A DNA stretch of 64,000 nt from Leptothoe spongobia TAU-MAC 1115 (GCF_018739885.1 NZ_JADOES010000010.1:1-64000); one strand, 5' to 3'; counted from the stretch's first letter, positions 25,366 through 34,799 are shown. Notes: generated by a model not told the origin, from the sequence alone. Translations and numbers: made by a program.

Positions 25366-25408
25366 GTACTCAGTCTCTGGCTGGGTATCCCCCACCAGGC
25401 TCCGCCTG
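25366..25408. repeat. REP-like two-hairpin unit, copy 2, within the RAYT 3' end
   Basis: A degenerate first hairpin (GTACTCAGTC / GGCTGGGTATC) and a perfect second one (CAGGC-TCC-GCCTG). It overlaps the last codons of the RAYT gene, including its stop at 25370-25372. Confidence 0.8.
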
Positions 25409-26155
25409 CATTTTCCCCCCTGGCCGCCTATTAGCCTCAACGAACTTCTTCGCTACTGTTTCCACCTCACTCTGGTCAGGTACAGCTTTTTCCCACAGAG
25501 TTTGCTGCCCAGGACTGGTCCGTTTAGATTTTTTCGCTTTCTCTGGGGCTAGCCCCGCTAGTAGTTTGCTACCCCACCGAGGTTTTGGCTCTGGCTTGGG
25601 TTTAGGTTTATAGTTTCGACAAAACTTATGGTAGGCATCGGCACATTCTTCAAGCGTGGCCCCCAGGTCCAAAAAAGCAGGATGCCATTCAGTCAGACCA
25701 TCGTCAGTCAAACGATGATAGCTACCATAGTTGCTAAAATCATAAAAAAAGCCATGCTGCATATTGGCCGCTTTAGGATTGGCATGGATATAGCGGATGG
25801 TATTCAACGCACGACGGAAATCATCCATGGCAAAATTGTTGCTGTGATAGCGTTTTTCCCAAAAATGCCCCGTACGTCCGAGCATTTGGTTAAAGCACAT
25901 GGCCGTATACCAATTGATCCAGTGCATAATTTTGGGTAGCTCATAGGGCTGGGCTGGTGCCAACAAATAATGTACGTGATTGCTCATAATGCACAAGGCA
26001 TAGAGATGAAAGTGATATTTCTCTTGACACTGCTGAATAGCATAGAGAAATACATTGCGACATTCTTGCTGTATTAGGCGAAACTCTCGATTATTACACC
26101 GCAACGTGACGTGATAGCAACAATTAGATTTCAAAATGCGTTGTTTTCGTCCCAT
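25370..26155 (-). CDS. REP-associated tyrosine transposase (RAYT)
   Basis: The 261-residue protein belongs to the Y1 HUH transposase family: the HUH motif is His60-Val-His62 in MSNHVHYLL, and Tyr122 in NTIRYIHANP is the probable catalytic tyrosine. The typical start (MGRKQRILKSNCCYHVTLRCNNR) and the GHFWEKRYHS segment agree. RAYTs cut single-stranded DNA at REP palindromes. Here two-hairpin REP-like units lie on both sides: one 70 bp upstream and one forming the gene's own 3' end, so that the last residues (KMQAEPGGGYPARD) are encoded by the repeat. A charged linker (KPKPKPEPKP) separates the catalytic domain from the tail. The gene looks intact. Confidence 0.9.
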   Translation of the reverse strand: MGRKQRILKSNCCYHVTLRCNNREFRLIQQECRNVFLYAIQQCQEKYHFHLYALCIMSNHVHYLLAPAQPYELPKIMHWINWYTAMCFNQMLGRTGHFWEKRYHSNNFAMDDFRRALNTIRYIHANPKAANMQHGFFYDFSNYGSYHRLTDDGLTEWHPAFLDLGATLEECADAYHKFCRNYKPKPKPEPKPRWGSKLLAGLAPEKAKKSKRTSPGQQTLWEKAVPDQSEVETVAKKFVEANRRPGGKMQAEPGGGYPARD

Positions 26156-26224
26156 GGTCCAGGTTCAGTCTGTCTGCCAACAACAACATTTAATCTTGCC
26201 ATGTTGTTTTCTCCTCACCTCCTG

Positions 26225-26268
26225 GTGCCCAGCTTCCGGCTGAGCACCCCCACCCCAGGCTCCGCCTG
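26225..26268. repeat. REP-like two-hairpin unit, copy 3, upstream of RAYT
   Basis: Hairpins GTGCCCAGC-TTCC-GGCTGAGCAC and CAGGC-TCC-GCCTG separated by a C-rich spacer, closely matching copy 1. Confidence 0.8.
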
Positions 26269-26303
26269 CTAATCACAGGTGGCAGAGCCACAGCACCGTT
26301 CAC

Positions 26304-26316
26304 CAGGCAGAGCCTG
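26304..26316. repeat. REP-like half unit
   Basis: CAGGC-AGA-GCCTG, the second hairpin only, with loop AGA instead of TCC. The outer bases CC/GG and GTTC/GGAAC extend the symmetry. Confidence 0.5.
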
Positions 26317-26382
26317 GGAACCAGTCCACGGGCATTGCTTGCAATGCTCCTACACAACAACCCTGGCAATCCTCACAGATTC

Positions 26383-26412
26383 TGTAGAGGCATCCCCTTG
26401 TGGGTGCCCTGG
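26383..26412. repeat. Dispersed repeat of GTAG(A/G)GGCATCC...GGGTGCCC type, copy 2
   Basis: Similar to 6597-6624; both end in GGGTGCCCTGG. Confidence 0.5.
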
Positions 26413-26583
26413 ATGACCTATGCCACTCATCCGACTGTTCATTCAACGATCGGCACACGGCAATCACGATCGAAGGGCAAGACCTTGACGGTAAGCGCAG
26501 TCGAACCAGACAAGGTCATTACCTCTACTATTATCGAATACACAAGTGCTAGCATATTAAGGCTTAATCACAGTCTATTAACG

Positions 26584-27000
26584 ATGGCCAGAGATGTTTT
26601 CCATCAGCAGGTCAAAAACGCCCTGATCAAAGATGGATGGCAAATTACCCACGATCCATATCCCATCCGCATTAGCGAAGCCATTAAGCTACAGATAGAT
26701 CTGGCCGCAGAAAGCACAGTAGCTGCGGAACGAGGCAGCGAAAAAATAGCTGTCGAAATCAAAAGCTTTGTCAGTGAGTCAGACATTAGCTCATTTCATA
26801 TGGCTCTGGGGCAGTACCTAAACTATGCTCAAGCTTTAGAAGAACAAGAACCCGATAGACTCATATTTCTAGCACTGCCTGCTGGCACGTATGAGGATTT
26901 CATTCAGTTACCTTTTATTCAAAGGTCCATACAACGCTATCAAGTAAAGCTCATCGTATACGAACCCGAGTCAGAGGAGATTCAGCAATGGATAAACTAA
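26584..27000 (+). CDS. xisH: XisH family protein
   Basis: The 138-residue protein matches XisH, first described as a controlling factor for excision of the fdxN element in heterocyst-forming cyanobacteria and now known as a widespread cyanobacterial family. It reads MARDVFHQQVKNALIKDGWQITHDPYPI and ERGSEKIAVEIKSF; the latter has the E-x-K of a PD-(D/E)xK nuclease-like core, and the Asp of LQIDLAAE fits the first acid. The frame is open back to 26335, but family length and alignment support the ATG at 26584. It overlaps xisI by 13 bp. No integrase or element border is visible here, so an excision role in this genome is doubtful. Confidence 0.92.
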   Translation: MARDVFHQQVKNALIKDGWQITHDPYPIRISEAIKLQIDLAAESTVAAERGSEKIAVEIKSFVSESDISSFHMALGQYLNYAQALEEQEPDRLIFLALPAGTYEDFIQLPFIQRSIQRYQVKLIVYEPESEEIQQWIN

Positions 27001-27323
27001 CTCAGTATCAAAATGCGATCAAACAAATCCTGAGCGATCATGCCGACACCTCTCCATCAACCGATACCGTCCAAAACCAGCTTATCTTTGATGATAAAAG
27101 AAGACATTACCAGCTAATCTACGTTGGCTGGCAAGGCAAAAAGAGAGTATTTGGCCCCGTTCTACACTTTGATATTCAAGACGGCAAAATCTGGGTTCAA
27201 TACAACGGCACAGAAGCCCCTGTCGCCCAGCAGTTAGTCGCCTTAGGTGTTCCAGAGTCCGATATTGTTCTCGGCTTCCATTCAGAGTTTAAACGTCAAT
27301 TCACTCCTTATGCAGTGAGATAA
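26988..27323 (+). CDS. xisI: XisI family protein
   Basis: The 111-residue product matches XisI: MDKLTQYQNAIKQILSDHA at the start, the YQLIYVGWQGKKRVFGPVLHFDIQDGKIWVQYNGTE core and GVPESDIVLGFHSEFKR near the end. It overlaps the end of xisH by 13 bp and is certainly co-translated with it. The pair behaves in genomes like a two-gene module and the proteins are expected to act together. Its biochemical role is not established. Confidence 0.93.
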   Translation: MDKLTQYQNAIKQILSDHADTSPSTDTVQNQLIFDDKRRHYQLIYVGWQGKKRVFGPVLHFDIQDGKIWVQYNGTEAPVAQQLVALGVPESDIVLGFHSEFKRQFTPYAVR

Positions 27324-27331
27324 CGATCAAA

Positions 27332-27898
27332 CTAAGGAAACAACCCATCCAATTCCAAAACACAATCCCCCATCGGCAGCTCCACATTTTCCGTCGCCAA
27401 ATACGTCAGCTTCTGCCGATAGCCATAGTTTCCTTGACTATCCTGATACGGCTCACGATAAACCTCTAACTGCCGATTGACCAAATTAAAAATCCAATAT
27501 TGTCTGACTCCCGACTCCGCATAGAGCGACAGCTTGTTGCCACGATCATAGCCCAGCGTCGAGTCCGAAATCTCCATCACCGCCCAACAATCATCTGGGC
27601 CAGGGTGCCTCTCTAAATAATCATCCTGACGATACTTTGCGACGACTACATCTGGCGATGGTTCACTGTGTTCCGATAACATAATCGGCTCCTGCCCCCG
27701 CACCGTCGCTCGTTCCCCTAGCAATAAAATCAGTCGCCTCACCAATCTCGTATTGCACACAGAATGAGGTGTACGCTTTGGAGACATTTCAATTAGTTCA
27801 CCCCGAATTAACTCAACCGGTCCATTGTCAAAGAAACCCAACTCACCCAACCGGTGAAACTCGCTCGTTGTAAATCGCTTGACAGATATAGCAACCAT
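27332..27898 (-). CDS. Uma2 family (DUF820) putative nuclease
   Basis: The 188-residue protein is a Uma2/DUF820 member, a family greatly expanded in cyanobacteria with a PD-(D/E)xK nuclease fold. Key segments: LGFFDNGPVELIRGELIEMSP, PSPDVVVAK (catalytic Asp), WAVMEISDSTLGYDRGNKLSLYAESGVRQYWIFNL (Glu-x-Ser and Lys of the core). The substrate is unknown; some members may be remnants of mobile elements. It converges on xisI, ending 8 bp from it. The catalytic residues appear intact. Confidence 0.9.
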   Translation of the reverse strand: MVAISVKRFTTSEFHRLGELGFFDNGPVELIRGELIEMSPKRTPHSVCNTRLVRRLILLLGERATVRGQEPIMLSEHSEPSPDVVVAKYRQDDYLERHPGPDDCWAVMEISDSTLGYDRGNKLSLYAESGVRQYWIFNLVNRQLEVYREPYQDSQGNYGYRQKLTYLATENVELPMGDCVLELDGLFP

Positions 27899-28794
27899 TT
27901 CTAGACCTTGGGCACAGCTCTAATATAACGTCTGCCCGTTCATGGCCACTTACTCCCACACAAATAGCCATGGTCTGATGTCTGCGTTATCCACCATCAA
28001 TGATCTCCATCACTACATGATCATTTTGAATAGGTTTCCCCATTGCAAATTATTGTTTCCCATAGGAGAACCATTCATTCTGAATTCGAATACTCTTCTC
28101 AAATCTGATTACAAATCATTTCCTCTCCCTTTGGTTACATTAATTGGTTCAAAATATCCGAACCCTGTTATTCATTTTTCTAATGCTAGGGGTGATGCCC
28201 CTTACGCAAATTTTTACCACCACAGAAATATGGAAGATTTTTGACAAGGGCTGAACAGCCTGAAACCATTGGACTTTGCCAATTCAGCCCCAAGCAAAGG
28301 TATCGTAAAACACTTAAATGGTGTGATGCAGATCGCCATGGGGCTGGAGTAATTTTAAAAAAATCGGAAATTCTTGAATCTCTTTTACAGCAACACTCTC
28401 AACCAAACCAAAGGCCAAATATTCGCTAAAATGTCATGCTCTTGTTAAATAAATGTTGCAGCTATTGTTTCGAATTGCTAAGGTGTGACCCATGAATTGT
28501 TTTGTGATGCCGTTTGAAATGATCACCCAGGCATCATCAATGTCTAAGTTGCAATTCATCTGTCCCGTCGCTGATTTGGAGAATGATTGTGTCAGTTGTT
28601 ACGACAACTCATCAATAGACCGAAACCTGGTTCATACCAGAGATCAGCAACGATTTACATCGAGAGGATTTCAGTAACCATAAGCGAATTCCTCTACGTT
28701 CCCACCCCCAAGAATATTTCGACATCAGTACAGCTCTGGTTCCTACCTGCCTTTTGATAGGGCTCGGTACCAGATACCTTTGGAGATTTTTAAA
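27899..28794. other. Long intergenic region without a supported gene
   Basis: Nearly 900 bp lie between divergent genes. Frames at 27942-28244, 28241-28429 and 28492-28677 exist but have no ribosome binding site, recognisable motif or convincing composition. It may contain decayed coding sequence. The promoters of the Uma2 and SDR genes must lie at the ends. Confidence 0.5.
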
Positions 28795-29598
28795 ATGGAT
28801 ATGCAAGGAAAGACGGCCCTGGTTACCGGAGCCTCACGGGGTATTGGTCGTGCCATTGCCATCGAGCTGGCCAAACAAGGTGCTAGCCACATTTTGCTCA
28901 TTGCCCGCAATCTTCAGAAGCTGAAGGAAGTGGCAACAGAAATTCGTCAGTATGGAGCCCAGGCAATTCCTCTCTCCGTTGACCTGACCGAGCCAACATC
29001 TGTCAATATTGTTGTCGCTCAGGCATGGAAAGACTATGGTCCATTTGACCTGCTGGTAAACTGTGCCGGTATCGCCTACCAGTCCAATTTTCTCAAAACC
29101 AATCTCGGTCAGGCCCATGCCGAACTTTCCACTAATCTGATGGGACTCTATACAGTTACCTGGCTCGTGGGTCGTCGCATGGCCTCCCGGCGTCGGGGCA
29201 CCATTGTCAATGTGTCTAGCCTTATGGGTAAAGTAGCGGCTCCCACCATGGCCACCTATTCTGCCACCAAGTTTGCCATCGTTGGCTTCACTCAAGCCCT
29301 CCGTCATGAGCTTGCCCCCCATGATGTCCGAGTGGTGACGCTGCTGCCATCACTCACTGATACTGACATGGTGCAGGAGTTTAATTTATTTCGCTGGGTC
29401 CTGCCTCTGAGCACAGAGCAAGTGGCTCAAGGGTTGATCACCGGTCTCAAATCCCGTCACCCAGAAATTACTATCGGCTGGCAAAGTCATATGGCCCTAT
29501 GGTTCCATCGCTTTTTACCCCAGGCTATGGATGCCCTCATTCGTCTAGCTAGTCCGAGTCAACCGACATCCACATATCCACGGGCTAAAGGAATCTAA
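28795..29598 (+). CDS. Short-chain dehydrogenase/reductase (SDR)
   Basis: The 267-residue product is a classical SDR: cofactor motif TGASRGIGRA near residues 12-21, NCAGIA, the Ser of NVSSLMG and catalytic YSATK. The Arg after the glycine motif (LIARN) suggests NADP(H). It should reduce or oxidise a carbonyl/alcohol; relatives include ketoreductases of lipid and polyketide metabolism. A TTG at 28780 is in frame, but the ATG at 28795, with GGAGA a few bases before it, is preferred. It stands alone. The substrate is unknown. Confidence 0.9.
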   Translation: MDMQGKTALVTGASRGIGRAIAIELAKQGASHILLIARNLQKLKEVATEIRQYGAQAIPLSVDLTEPTSVNIVVAQAWKDYGPFDLLVNCAGIAYQSNFLKTNLGQAHAELSTNLMGLYTVTWLVGRRMASRRRGTIVNVSSLMGKVAAPTMATYSATKFAIVGFTQALRHELAPHDVRVVTLLPSLTDTDMVQEFNLFRWVLPLSTEQVAQGLITGLKSRHPEITIGWQSHMALWFHRFLPQAMDALIRLASPSQPTSTYPRAKGI

Positions 29599-30528
29599 CG
29601 TTCTTAATCCATCGAACACCCAGGCCGATTGCCAACAAGGCTTGGGTGCTCGAATCACCCATAGACTTCCAACCACTCACACTTAAACCTTGTCCACGTC
29701 CAGGACGGTCGTTTTACCGTGGGGAAAACTACAGGTTTCAACTTGGACGTGGGTTAGTACGTAGATCCACCCATTTGGGCTTTTTCTACCCCCTTAGATA
29801 ATCAACATTCCATCCTCTACATTTCCTAAATTAATCCATTTTTAAAGCAGGTCCACAGTCACTTCTTGGCCATGCTTAAGTGCGATATTCAAGAACTTAT
29901 GAATCCATCGAATATGTCAATCTAAATGTTGTCAACCCATACTTCATCTCATCCATCAAATCCGTTCACAATACCGTACATCCCATATACGGCAAGACCT
30001 ACAGACTTCAGACATTGATTTAGTTAAACAAACAATGAGTTTCTAGAAGATGCAATTCTTTATATTTTATTCAACAGCTTAATTATCTATCAATAGGCCT
30101 ACAAATCAGCATTTTTTACTATATTTTTCAATCCTCAGAAAAAAACATCTGTTCATAGCTTTAGACATTATTTGTCAGCCAAGTAGTTATACTGATAGGG
30201 TGTAACACCCCCCGTATAAGGTTTCGTAATTACGAGCGTTCAAGTGTTTAGGACTCACTGCAAGATTGTTAAATCCACAGTTGTCCTGATTTGAGAACAG
30301 TGATCCGGAAAATCATTTAGTGGTTTGGATCTATTCCTGCATAGAAGGTGGGTTTGCTTTAACGCTTTCATACCTTTTTATGTTTGGAGCGTTTCCTGAG
30401 TGTCACTTTATATACGTGTCACCAAATCGAATGTTGGATCCGACATCGGTTTCAACATTACATAGGTCCAACCGACCTGATTGAGCAGGCTTTATGCCAG
30501 GATTGTTGTTAAGTAGGTGACAAATACC
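29599..30528. other. Long intergenic region upstream of the ComFB gene
   Basis: Over 900 bp without a supported gene on either strand. It contains a 59-bp palindrome (29694-29752) close to the SDR end; the rest is AT-rich. The comFB promoter must lie in the right part. The length would allow a small RNA or a long 5' leader, but no specific structure was recognised. Confidence 0.5.
29694..29752 (-). repeat. 59-bp dispersed palindrome, copy 2
   Basis: The reverse complement aligns without gaps over all 59 bp to the copy at 35095-35153 (shared CCACG, CTGTAGTTTT, AAAAC, CGTGG). The end arms CCACGTCC / GGACGTGG are perfectly complementary. It lies 95 bp after the SDR stop. Confidence 0.8.
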
Positions 30529-31209
30529 ATGGTTGATGTGAAAGCACCTCCCCCGCGGGAATACATTAACGTCATGGAAATTTTGGTAGCAGAAGAGGTG
30601 GAGCACCAGCTACGCCAGCTACCAACTCGTATTCTCAAGTATGTCAAACCGATTGAGGTAGAAACTTACGCCTTAAATCGGTTGCCCTCTCTGTATGCCG
30701 CGAGCGAGAAAGGCTGGCATACTCAATATCAGAAGGCCAAACACGAACTGCGTAAGGAAATTTATAACGCTGTAAGGCAGGCGATTGCCGCTGTCCAGGT
30801 TGATCCTCTCCGAGCCTCTCGCCCGTTGATCCATCATCCTTCGCCACCATCTAACGACGCACTTCTGCTGGAGCAGTTTCGAGCCGCCTTAGGACAGCCG
30901 AACCTTACCTGGGAATCGTTGCTACGCAAGTGTAAGCGGGCTGGAGCAGCACGGCGAGAGTCGATGGCGGACAGACAACGGCCTCCTACCCAAACAGCCG
31001 AACCCTACGCAGCTGAACCCTATGCAGCTGCATATGCCACAGGGCATGCCACCTCCCATGATCATCACTCAGATAACCATGGGACAGTTTGGCGGCCTGG
31101 CACCTATGGTGAAACGTCCTGGCATCCCAAACGTGACCATGGTTATCACACCCCTACAACGTCTTCCTCCGTATCGGGATACGACTGGAACGATTCTCGG
31201 TATCGGTAA
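30529..31209 (+). CDS. comFB: ComFB-domain protein
   Basis: The 226-residue product has an N-terminal ComFB domain (about 14-100): INVMEILVAEEVEHQLRQLP, LKYVKPIEVETYALNRLPSLYAASEKGWHTQYQKA. The family is named after a Bacillus competence-operon protein; cyanobacterial members have been reported as cyclic di-GMP receptors that affect motility and cell size. The rest is a low-complexity tail rich in His, Tyr, Ala and Pro (AEPYAAEPYAAAYATGHATSHDHHS), likely disordered. The ATG at 30529 is preferred over a GTG at 30517. The gene stands alone after a long non-coding stretch. A c-di-GMP link to the pilus cluster in this window is plausible but inferred. Confidence 0.85.
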   Translation: MVDVKAPPPREYINVMEILVAEEVEHQLRQLPTRILKYVKPIEVETYALNRLPSLYAASEKGWHTQYQKAKHELRKEIYNAVRQAIAAVQVDPLRASRPLIHHPSPPSNDALLLEQFRAALGQPNLTWESLLRKCKRAGAARRESMADRQRPPTQTAEPYAAEPYAAAYATGHATSHDHHSDNHGTVWRPGTYGETSWHPKRDHGYHTPTTSSSVSGYDWNDSRYR

Positions 31210-31287
31210 AGAAGAGAGTTGTGAAGGGTGGAGTGTTGCCCCCTCTGCTCCCCCTCCTCACTCTTTTTTTTCAATCGCTAGTTCTAA

Positions 31288-32676
31288 CTAGCTTTCCACT
31301 ATCTTCTGGGCCTTGGCTAGTGCTTGTTTAACTTGCTCAAAACCGGTACCGCCTAGGCTATTGCGGGCAGCGACGACTTGCTGCGGTGAGATCGCGTCAT
31401 AGATATCCCCTGCAAACGCTGGATGAATCGCCTGCCATTCGTCTAAAGTCAAGTCTTTCAACAACTTGCCAGCAGCCAACGAGGTCTTCACTACAGTCCC
31501 CACCAGATTATAGGCATCGCGGAAAGGCACCCCCTTGGCAGCTAGATAATCTGCCACATCAGTAGCATTAGAGAAATCGCTCGCCACCGCCTCTGCCAAT
31601 CTTTGAGGCCGAAACTCCAACCCCTGGTGCAGCAAAACTGTCATAGCCTGCAGACAGCCCTGCACAGTATTAACGGTGTCAAAAAGGGCTTCCTTGTCTT
31701 CTTGTAAATCCTTGTTATAGGCCAGGGGCAACCCCTTCATCATGGTCAGTAGCCCCTGCAAGTGACCAAATACCCGTCCGGTCTTGCCTCGTACCAGCTC
31801 TGGGACATCGGGATTTTTCTTTTGGGGCATAATGCTCGACCCAGTGGAGCAACTGTCCGTCAGAGTGACAAACCGAAATTCCTCTGAGGCCCAGAAAATA
31901 ATTTCCTCAGCCAGGCGGGACAGATGCACCATGATCAGGCTGGCAGCCCCGGCAAACTCGATGGCAAAGTCGCGATCGCTAACGGCATCCAGGCTATTGG
32001 AGTAAATGCGCTCAAACCCTAGCTGATCAGCCGTGTACTGACGATCGATGGGAAAGGGAGTACCGGCCAATGCCCCTGCGCCCAGGGGAGAGATATTGAC
32101 GCGCTTAGCGACATCTCCTAGACGCTCATAGTCGCGCTGGGCCATATCTACATAGGCCAGCAGATGATGGGCTAAACTGAGCGGCTGGGCTCGCTGTAGA
32201 TGGGTATAGCCAGGAATTAGGGTTTCTACATGGTCGGCAGCATGGGTGAGGAGGGCTTTTTGGAAGTCTCTGAGCAAGGTGCGGAGGGTATGGATATGCG
32301 ATCGCAAATACAACCGAATATCTGTACCGACTTGATCATTACGTGAGCGTCCTGTATGCAGCTTTTTCCCCAGAGGACCCAGCAATTCAGTCAGTCGTCG
32401 TTCCACGGCAAAGTGGACATCTTCCTCATCCACTCCTGGGATAAAGCTACCCTGATGATATTCCTGACGAATCGTTTCCAATCCATCCACCAACTGCTGA
32501 CCTTCGGCCTCTGAGATAATACCGACCTTGGCTAGCATCTGGGCATGGGCCTGGGACCCCGTCAGATCATATTCAACCAGGGCAATATCAAATCCAATAC
32601 TGGCATTAAACTCAGCAATCACCGGATGTAACCCCTGATCAAACCGCTGACTCCAGGGGGTGGATGACGTACTCAA
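31288..32676 (-). CDS. argH: Argininosuccinate lyase
   Basis: The enzyme splits argininosuccinate into arginine and fumarate, the last step of arginine synthesis. The 462-residue length is standard. Visible features are the N-terminal [21 protein letters not shown], the [19 protein letters not shown] and TPGYTHLQ-like [12 protein letters not shown] segments, and the fumarase/aspartase superfamily signature [12 protein letters not shown] with the catalytic Ser. It is a cytoplasmic tetramer in other bacteria. No other arg gene is adjacent, as is usual in cyanobacteria. All key residues are present. Confidence 0.97.
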   Translation of the reverse strand: MSTSSTPWSQRFDQGLHPVIAEFNASIGFDIALVEYDLTGSQAHAQMLAKVGIISEAEGQQLVDGLETIRQEYHQGSFIPGVDEEDVHFAVERRLTELLGPLGKKLHTGRSRNDQVGTDIRLYLRSHIHTLRTLLRDFQKALLTHAADHVETLIPGYTHLQRAQPLSLAHHLLAYVDMAQRDYERLGDVAKRVNISPLGAGALAGTPFPIDRQYTADQLGFERIYSNSLDAVSDRDFAIEFAGAASLIMVHLSRLAEEIIFWASEEFRFVTLTDSCSTGSSIMPQKKNPDVPELVRGKTGRVFGHLQGLLTMMKGLPLAYNKDLQEDKEALFDTVNTVQGCLQAMTVLLHQGLEFRPQRLAEAVASDFSNATDVADYLAAKGVPFRDAYNLVGTVVKTSLAAGKLLKDLTLDEWQAIHPAFAGDIYDAISPQQVVAARNSLGGTGFEQVKQALAKAQKIVES

Positions 32677-32865
32677 AGCGCAAAATCTCCTGCAGGTAAT
32701 AAATCTGTCAGGTTAGTTAGGACAACGGGTATCCCTGAAAGTCTTAAGCTACAAAACTAACCTGGCGAGCAACTAACCAAATACATCCAAATGCATCCGC
32801 TAGCTGCCATACAGGGGTCTACTTATCGACACCTGCTGAATGAGATTACCCCATGATGGAATGAG

Positions 32866-33099
32866 CTAGTAAGTCGTAATACCTCGAATTACATAACCTA
32901 TTACGACACCAATCAGCAAAGCCCACAGCTGTCCAGAATCTACAAAGTCACCCAGAATCTCTCCAGAGCGATCAAAGAAATTTTCCTCAAACTTCTGAGC
33001 AATCACAGGTTGCGTCACCAGGGCAGTTGGCTGACCCAATATCTGAGTAGCAGAGGGTGTCAAATCGCCAGGGAACAAAGTATTGGTATCGATTTTCAT
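32866..33099 (-). CDS. Hypothetical small protein with C-terminal membrane helix
   Basis: From the ATG at 33099 the product has 77 aa: a polar N-terminal part and a C-terminal membrane segment (LWALLIGVVIGYVIRGITTY). An upstream start at 33126 is possible, but the ATG at 33099 looks more natural (MKIDTNTLFPGD). No family is recognised. It lies between argH and the PP2C gene on the same strand, each at more than 180 bp, and a 59-bp palindrome sits just upstream. Confidence 0.55.
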   Translation of the reverse strand: MKIDTNTLFPGDLTPSATQILGQPTALVTQPVIAQKFEENFFDRSGEILGDFVDSGQLWALLIGVVIGYVIRGITTY

Positions 33100-33141
33100 G
33101 GGGTGTACTAAACAATTGGTAGACAATTAATTGAACCTTGT

Positions 33142-33200
33142 CCACGGTCAGAACTGTAGTTTTGCCATAGAGGCAATCTCAGGTTTTAACTTGAACTTAG
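33142..33200 (-). repeat. 59-bp dispersed palindrome, copy 3
   Basis: The reverse complement aligns without gaps to the copy at 35095-35153, best in one half (GGCAAAACTACAGTTCTGACCGTGG versus GGC...GGCCGTGG). The other arm is degenerate. Confidence 0.75.
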
Positions 33201-33302
33201 TTTTGGAGGCAACCCGATCATTGCATTCCCTCCCAATAACATCAAGCCAATAATCAAATTGTGGAATCGTTATATGGCACAACTCCACAATTTAGTAACC
33301 CT

Positions 33303-34799
33303 TTACCCCTCAATCGCAGACAATTGACGAAATTCAGCCGGTTGAGTAACCTTCATCACCACCAACGTTGTATCGTCATCTTTTGATCGATCTGGCCCAA
33401 TAAATTGACGCAGTAAGTTAAACAAATAATCCAAAATCTCTTGAGAACTGCCCAAGTTTTGGCAAGCCCAGCATACAGCCTTAATCAAATTTTCTTCGTC
33501 GAATCGCTCACCGCGAATATTCGCAGCATCGGTAAAGCCATCCGTGTAGAAAATCACCACGTCTCCGGGATAGAGCTGCATCTGTCCCTCATGGTAACGA
33601 GTATCAATATCCAACCCCAGCAACATGCCATCGGCATCTAGCCGATTGATCATACCGGTAGACGCCTGCCACAACAACGGTGGATTATGCGCCGCATTAC
33701 CATAGGCAAATAACTGGGTCCTGGGATCATATTCTGCATAGAACAGGGTGACAAACCGATTGGAACTTTCCAAATCGTTGTGCATGACGCAGTTAAGATT
33801 CTGCAAAATCTGTCCAGGGGAATGATCGTTCAGCACCTCAGCCCGCAACATCCCCCGCAGCATCGTCATAATCAACCCAGCAGGAACGCCTTTTCCCATC
33901 ACATCGCCAATGGCAATACTCCAGGGTTGGGCCGATGATATCCGAGTAGTCGGACTGCGAAGCTGATCATAGGTGGTAGGAATAAAATCATAGTAGTCCC
34001 CACCAACCTTTTGCGCGGTTTGACAACGGGCAGCCAAATCCACACCCTCAATCACCGGACATTGACGAGGCAATAATTTTTCCTGAATCTCTGCACCCAG
34101 TTCTAGCTCCCGATCCAGGCGCTCTTTCTTACGTAGAGCCAGGGTCAGTTCGTCATTTTCAATGGCAACAGCGGTTTGATCAGCCACCAACCGGACCAAC
34201 TTCTGTCGGGTTTCTGTCCAGGCATAGTCCGCATCGTCACTAAATACATAGAGACGCCCACGTTCAACATTTTGGACAATAATAGACGTGCCAAATAGCT
34301 GCAGATCAGGAGCTAGAAAGTGGTTGAGTTGCTGATCGAGGGTGACCATAGCACTCCGAGCAGCCTGGTGAGTGAGCGCAACGGTCTCACCATCCTTTCC
34401 CTGGGTACCCAGCGACCCCGTCAACGAAGACGTAATTTGACGCGTAGCTGATTCCAGGGCACAGCGCACGGTTTGACAGGTGTCATTAGCTGGACAATAA
34501 AGACGTTCTAATCGGAGCTGTCCGTTGGGACGAAATAAGACTAAGGCCCCGCCAGTCGCATCGGTCACCCGACTGGCAATCATCGGAATCAGCTCTAAAA
34601 ACTGACTAATATTATTGAGACTTCTAAGGGCAAACCCCAAAGAACTCAGCAAATCTTGAATTTTGTACTGCTCTCGCTGTAATCGCGCCACCAGCTCTTT
34701 GAGCGCAAATACAGGGGTGCCGCCCGGCAGAGTACTGCCCTCGGGAAGGGAGTTAAAGGGTAGCGAGGGACTGGGCGACATAGGCACAATCGACAGCAA
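33303..34799 (-). CDS. GAF - PP2C (SpoIIE/RsbU-type) phosphatase
   Basis: The 498-residue cytoplasmic protein has a short coiled coil (about 25-50), a GAF domain (about 60-215), a linker helix with the RsbU-like ELGAEIQEKLLPRQCP, and a PP2C/SpoIIE phosphatase domain (about 260-485). The phosphatase metal site is visible: GGDYYDFI, AIGDVMGKGVPAGL, GNAAHNPPLLW, YTDGFTDAAN and DDDTTLVVMKV. Such enzymes dephosphorylate anti-sigma-factor antagonists in partner-switching pathways or act on related Ser/Thr targets, here controlled by whatever the GAF domain senses. No anti-sigma or antagonist gene is adjacent. A start at 34781 is also possible. Confidence 0.93.
   Translation of the reverse strand: MLSIVPMSPSPSLPFNSLPEGSTLPGGTPVFALKELVARLQREQYKIQDLLSSLGFALRSLNNISQFLELIPMIASRVTDATGGALVLFRPNGQLRLERLYCPANDTCQTVRCALESATRQITSSLTGSLGTQGKDGETVALTHQAARSAMVTLDQQLNHFLAPDLQLFGTSIIVQNVERGRLYVFSDDADYAWTETRQKLVRLVADQTAVAIENDELTLALRKKERLDRELELGAEIQEKLLPRQCPVIEGVDLAARCQTAQKVGGDYYDFIPTTYDQLRSPTTRISSAQPWSIAIGDVMGKGVPAGLIMTMLRGMLRAEVLNDHSPGQILQNLNCVMHNDLESSNRFVTLFYAEYDPRTQLFAYGNAAHNPPLLWQASTGMINRLDADGMLLGLDIDTRYHEGQMQLYPGDVVIFYTDGFTDAANIRGERFDEENLIKAVCWACQNLGSSQEILDYLFNLLRQFIGPDRSKDDDTTLVVMKVTQPAEFRQLSAIEG

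Larger units (their letters stand above)
26156..26583. other. Intergenic region with REP and other repeats between RAYT and xisH
   Basis: No gene is supported. It contains a full REP-like unit (26225-26268), a half unit (26304-26316), a GCATTGC-TT-GCAATGC palindrome near 26332-26347 and a GTAGAGGCATCC-type repeat (26383-26412). Both neighbouring genes point away from it, so it must hold their promoters. Confidence 0.6.

Noticed and set aside
26335..26583. N-terminal extension of xisH from a start at 26335
   Set aside because: The extra residues are repeat-encoded and lie outside the 138-residue family length; the ATG at 26584 fits.
27942..28677. Small ORFs between Uma2 and SDR genes
   Set aside because: They have no ribosome binding site, no family features and poor composition; kept as intergenic.
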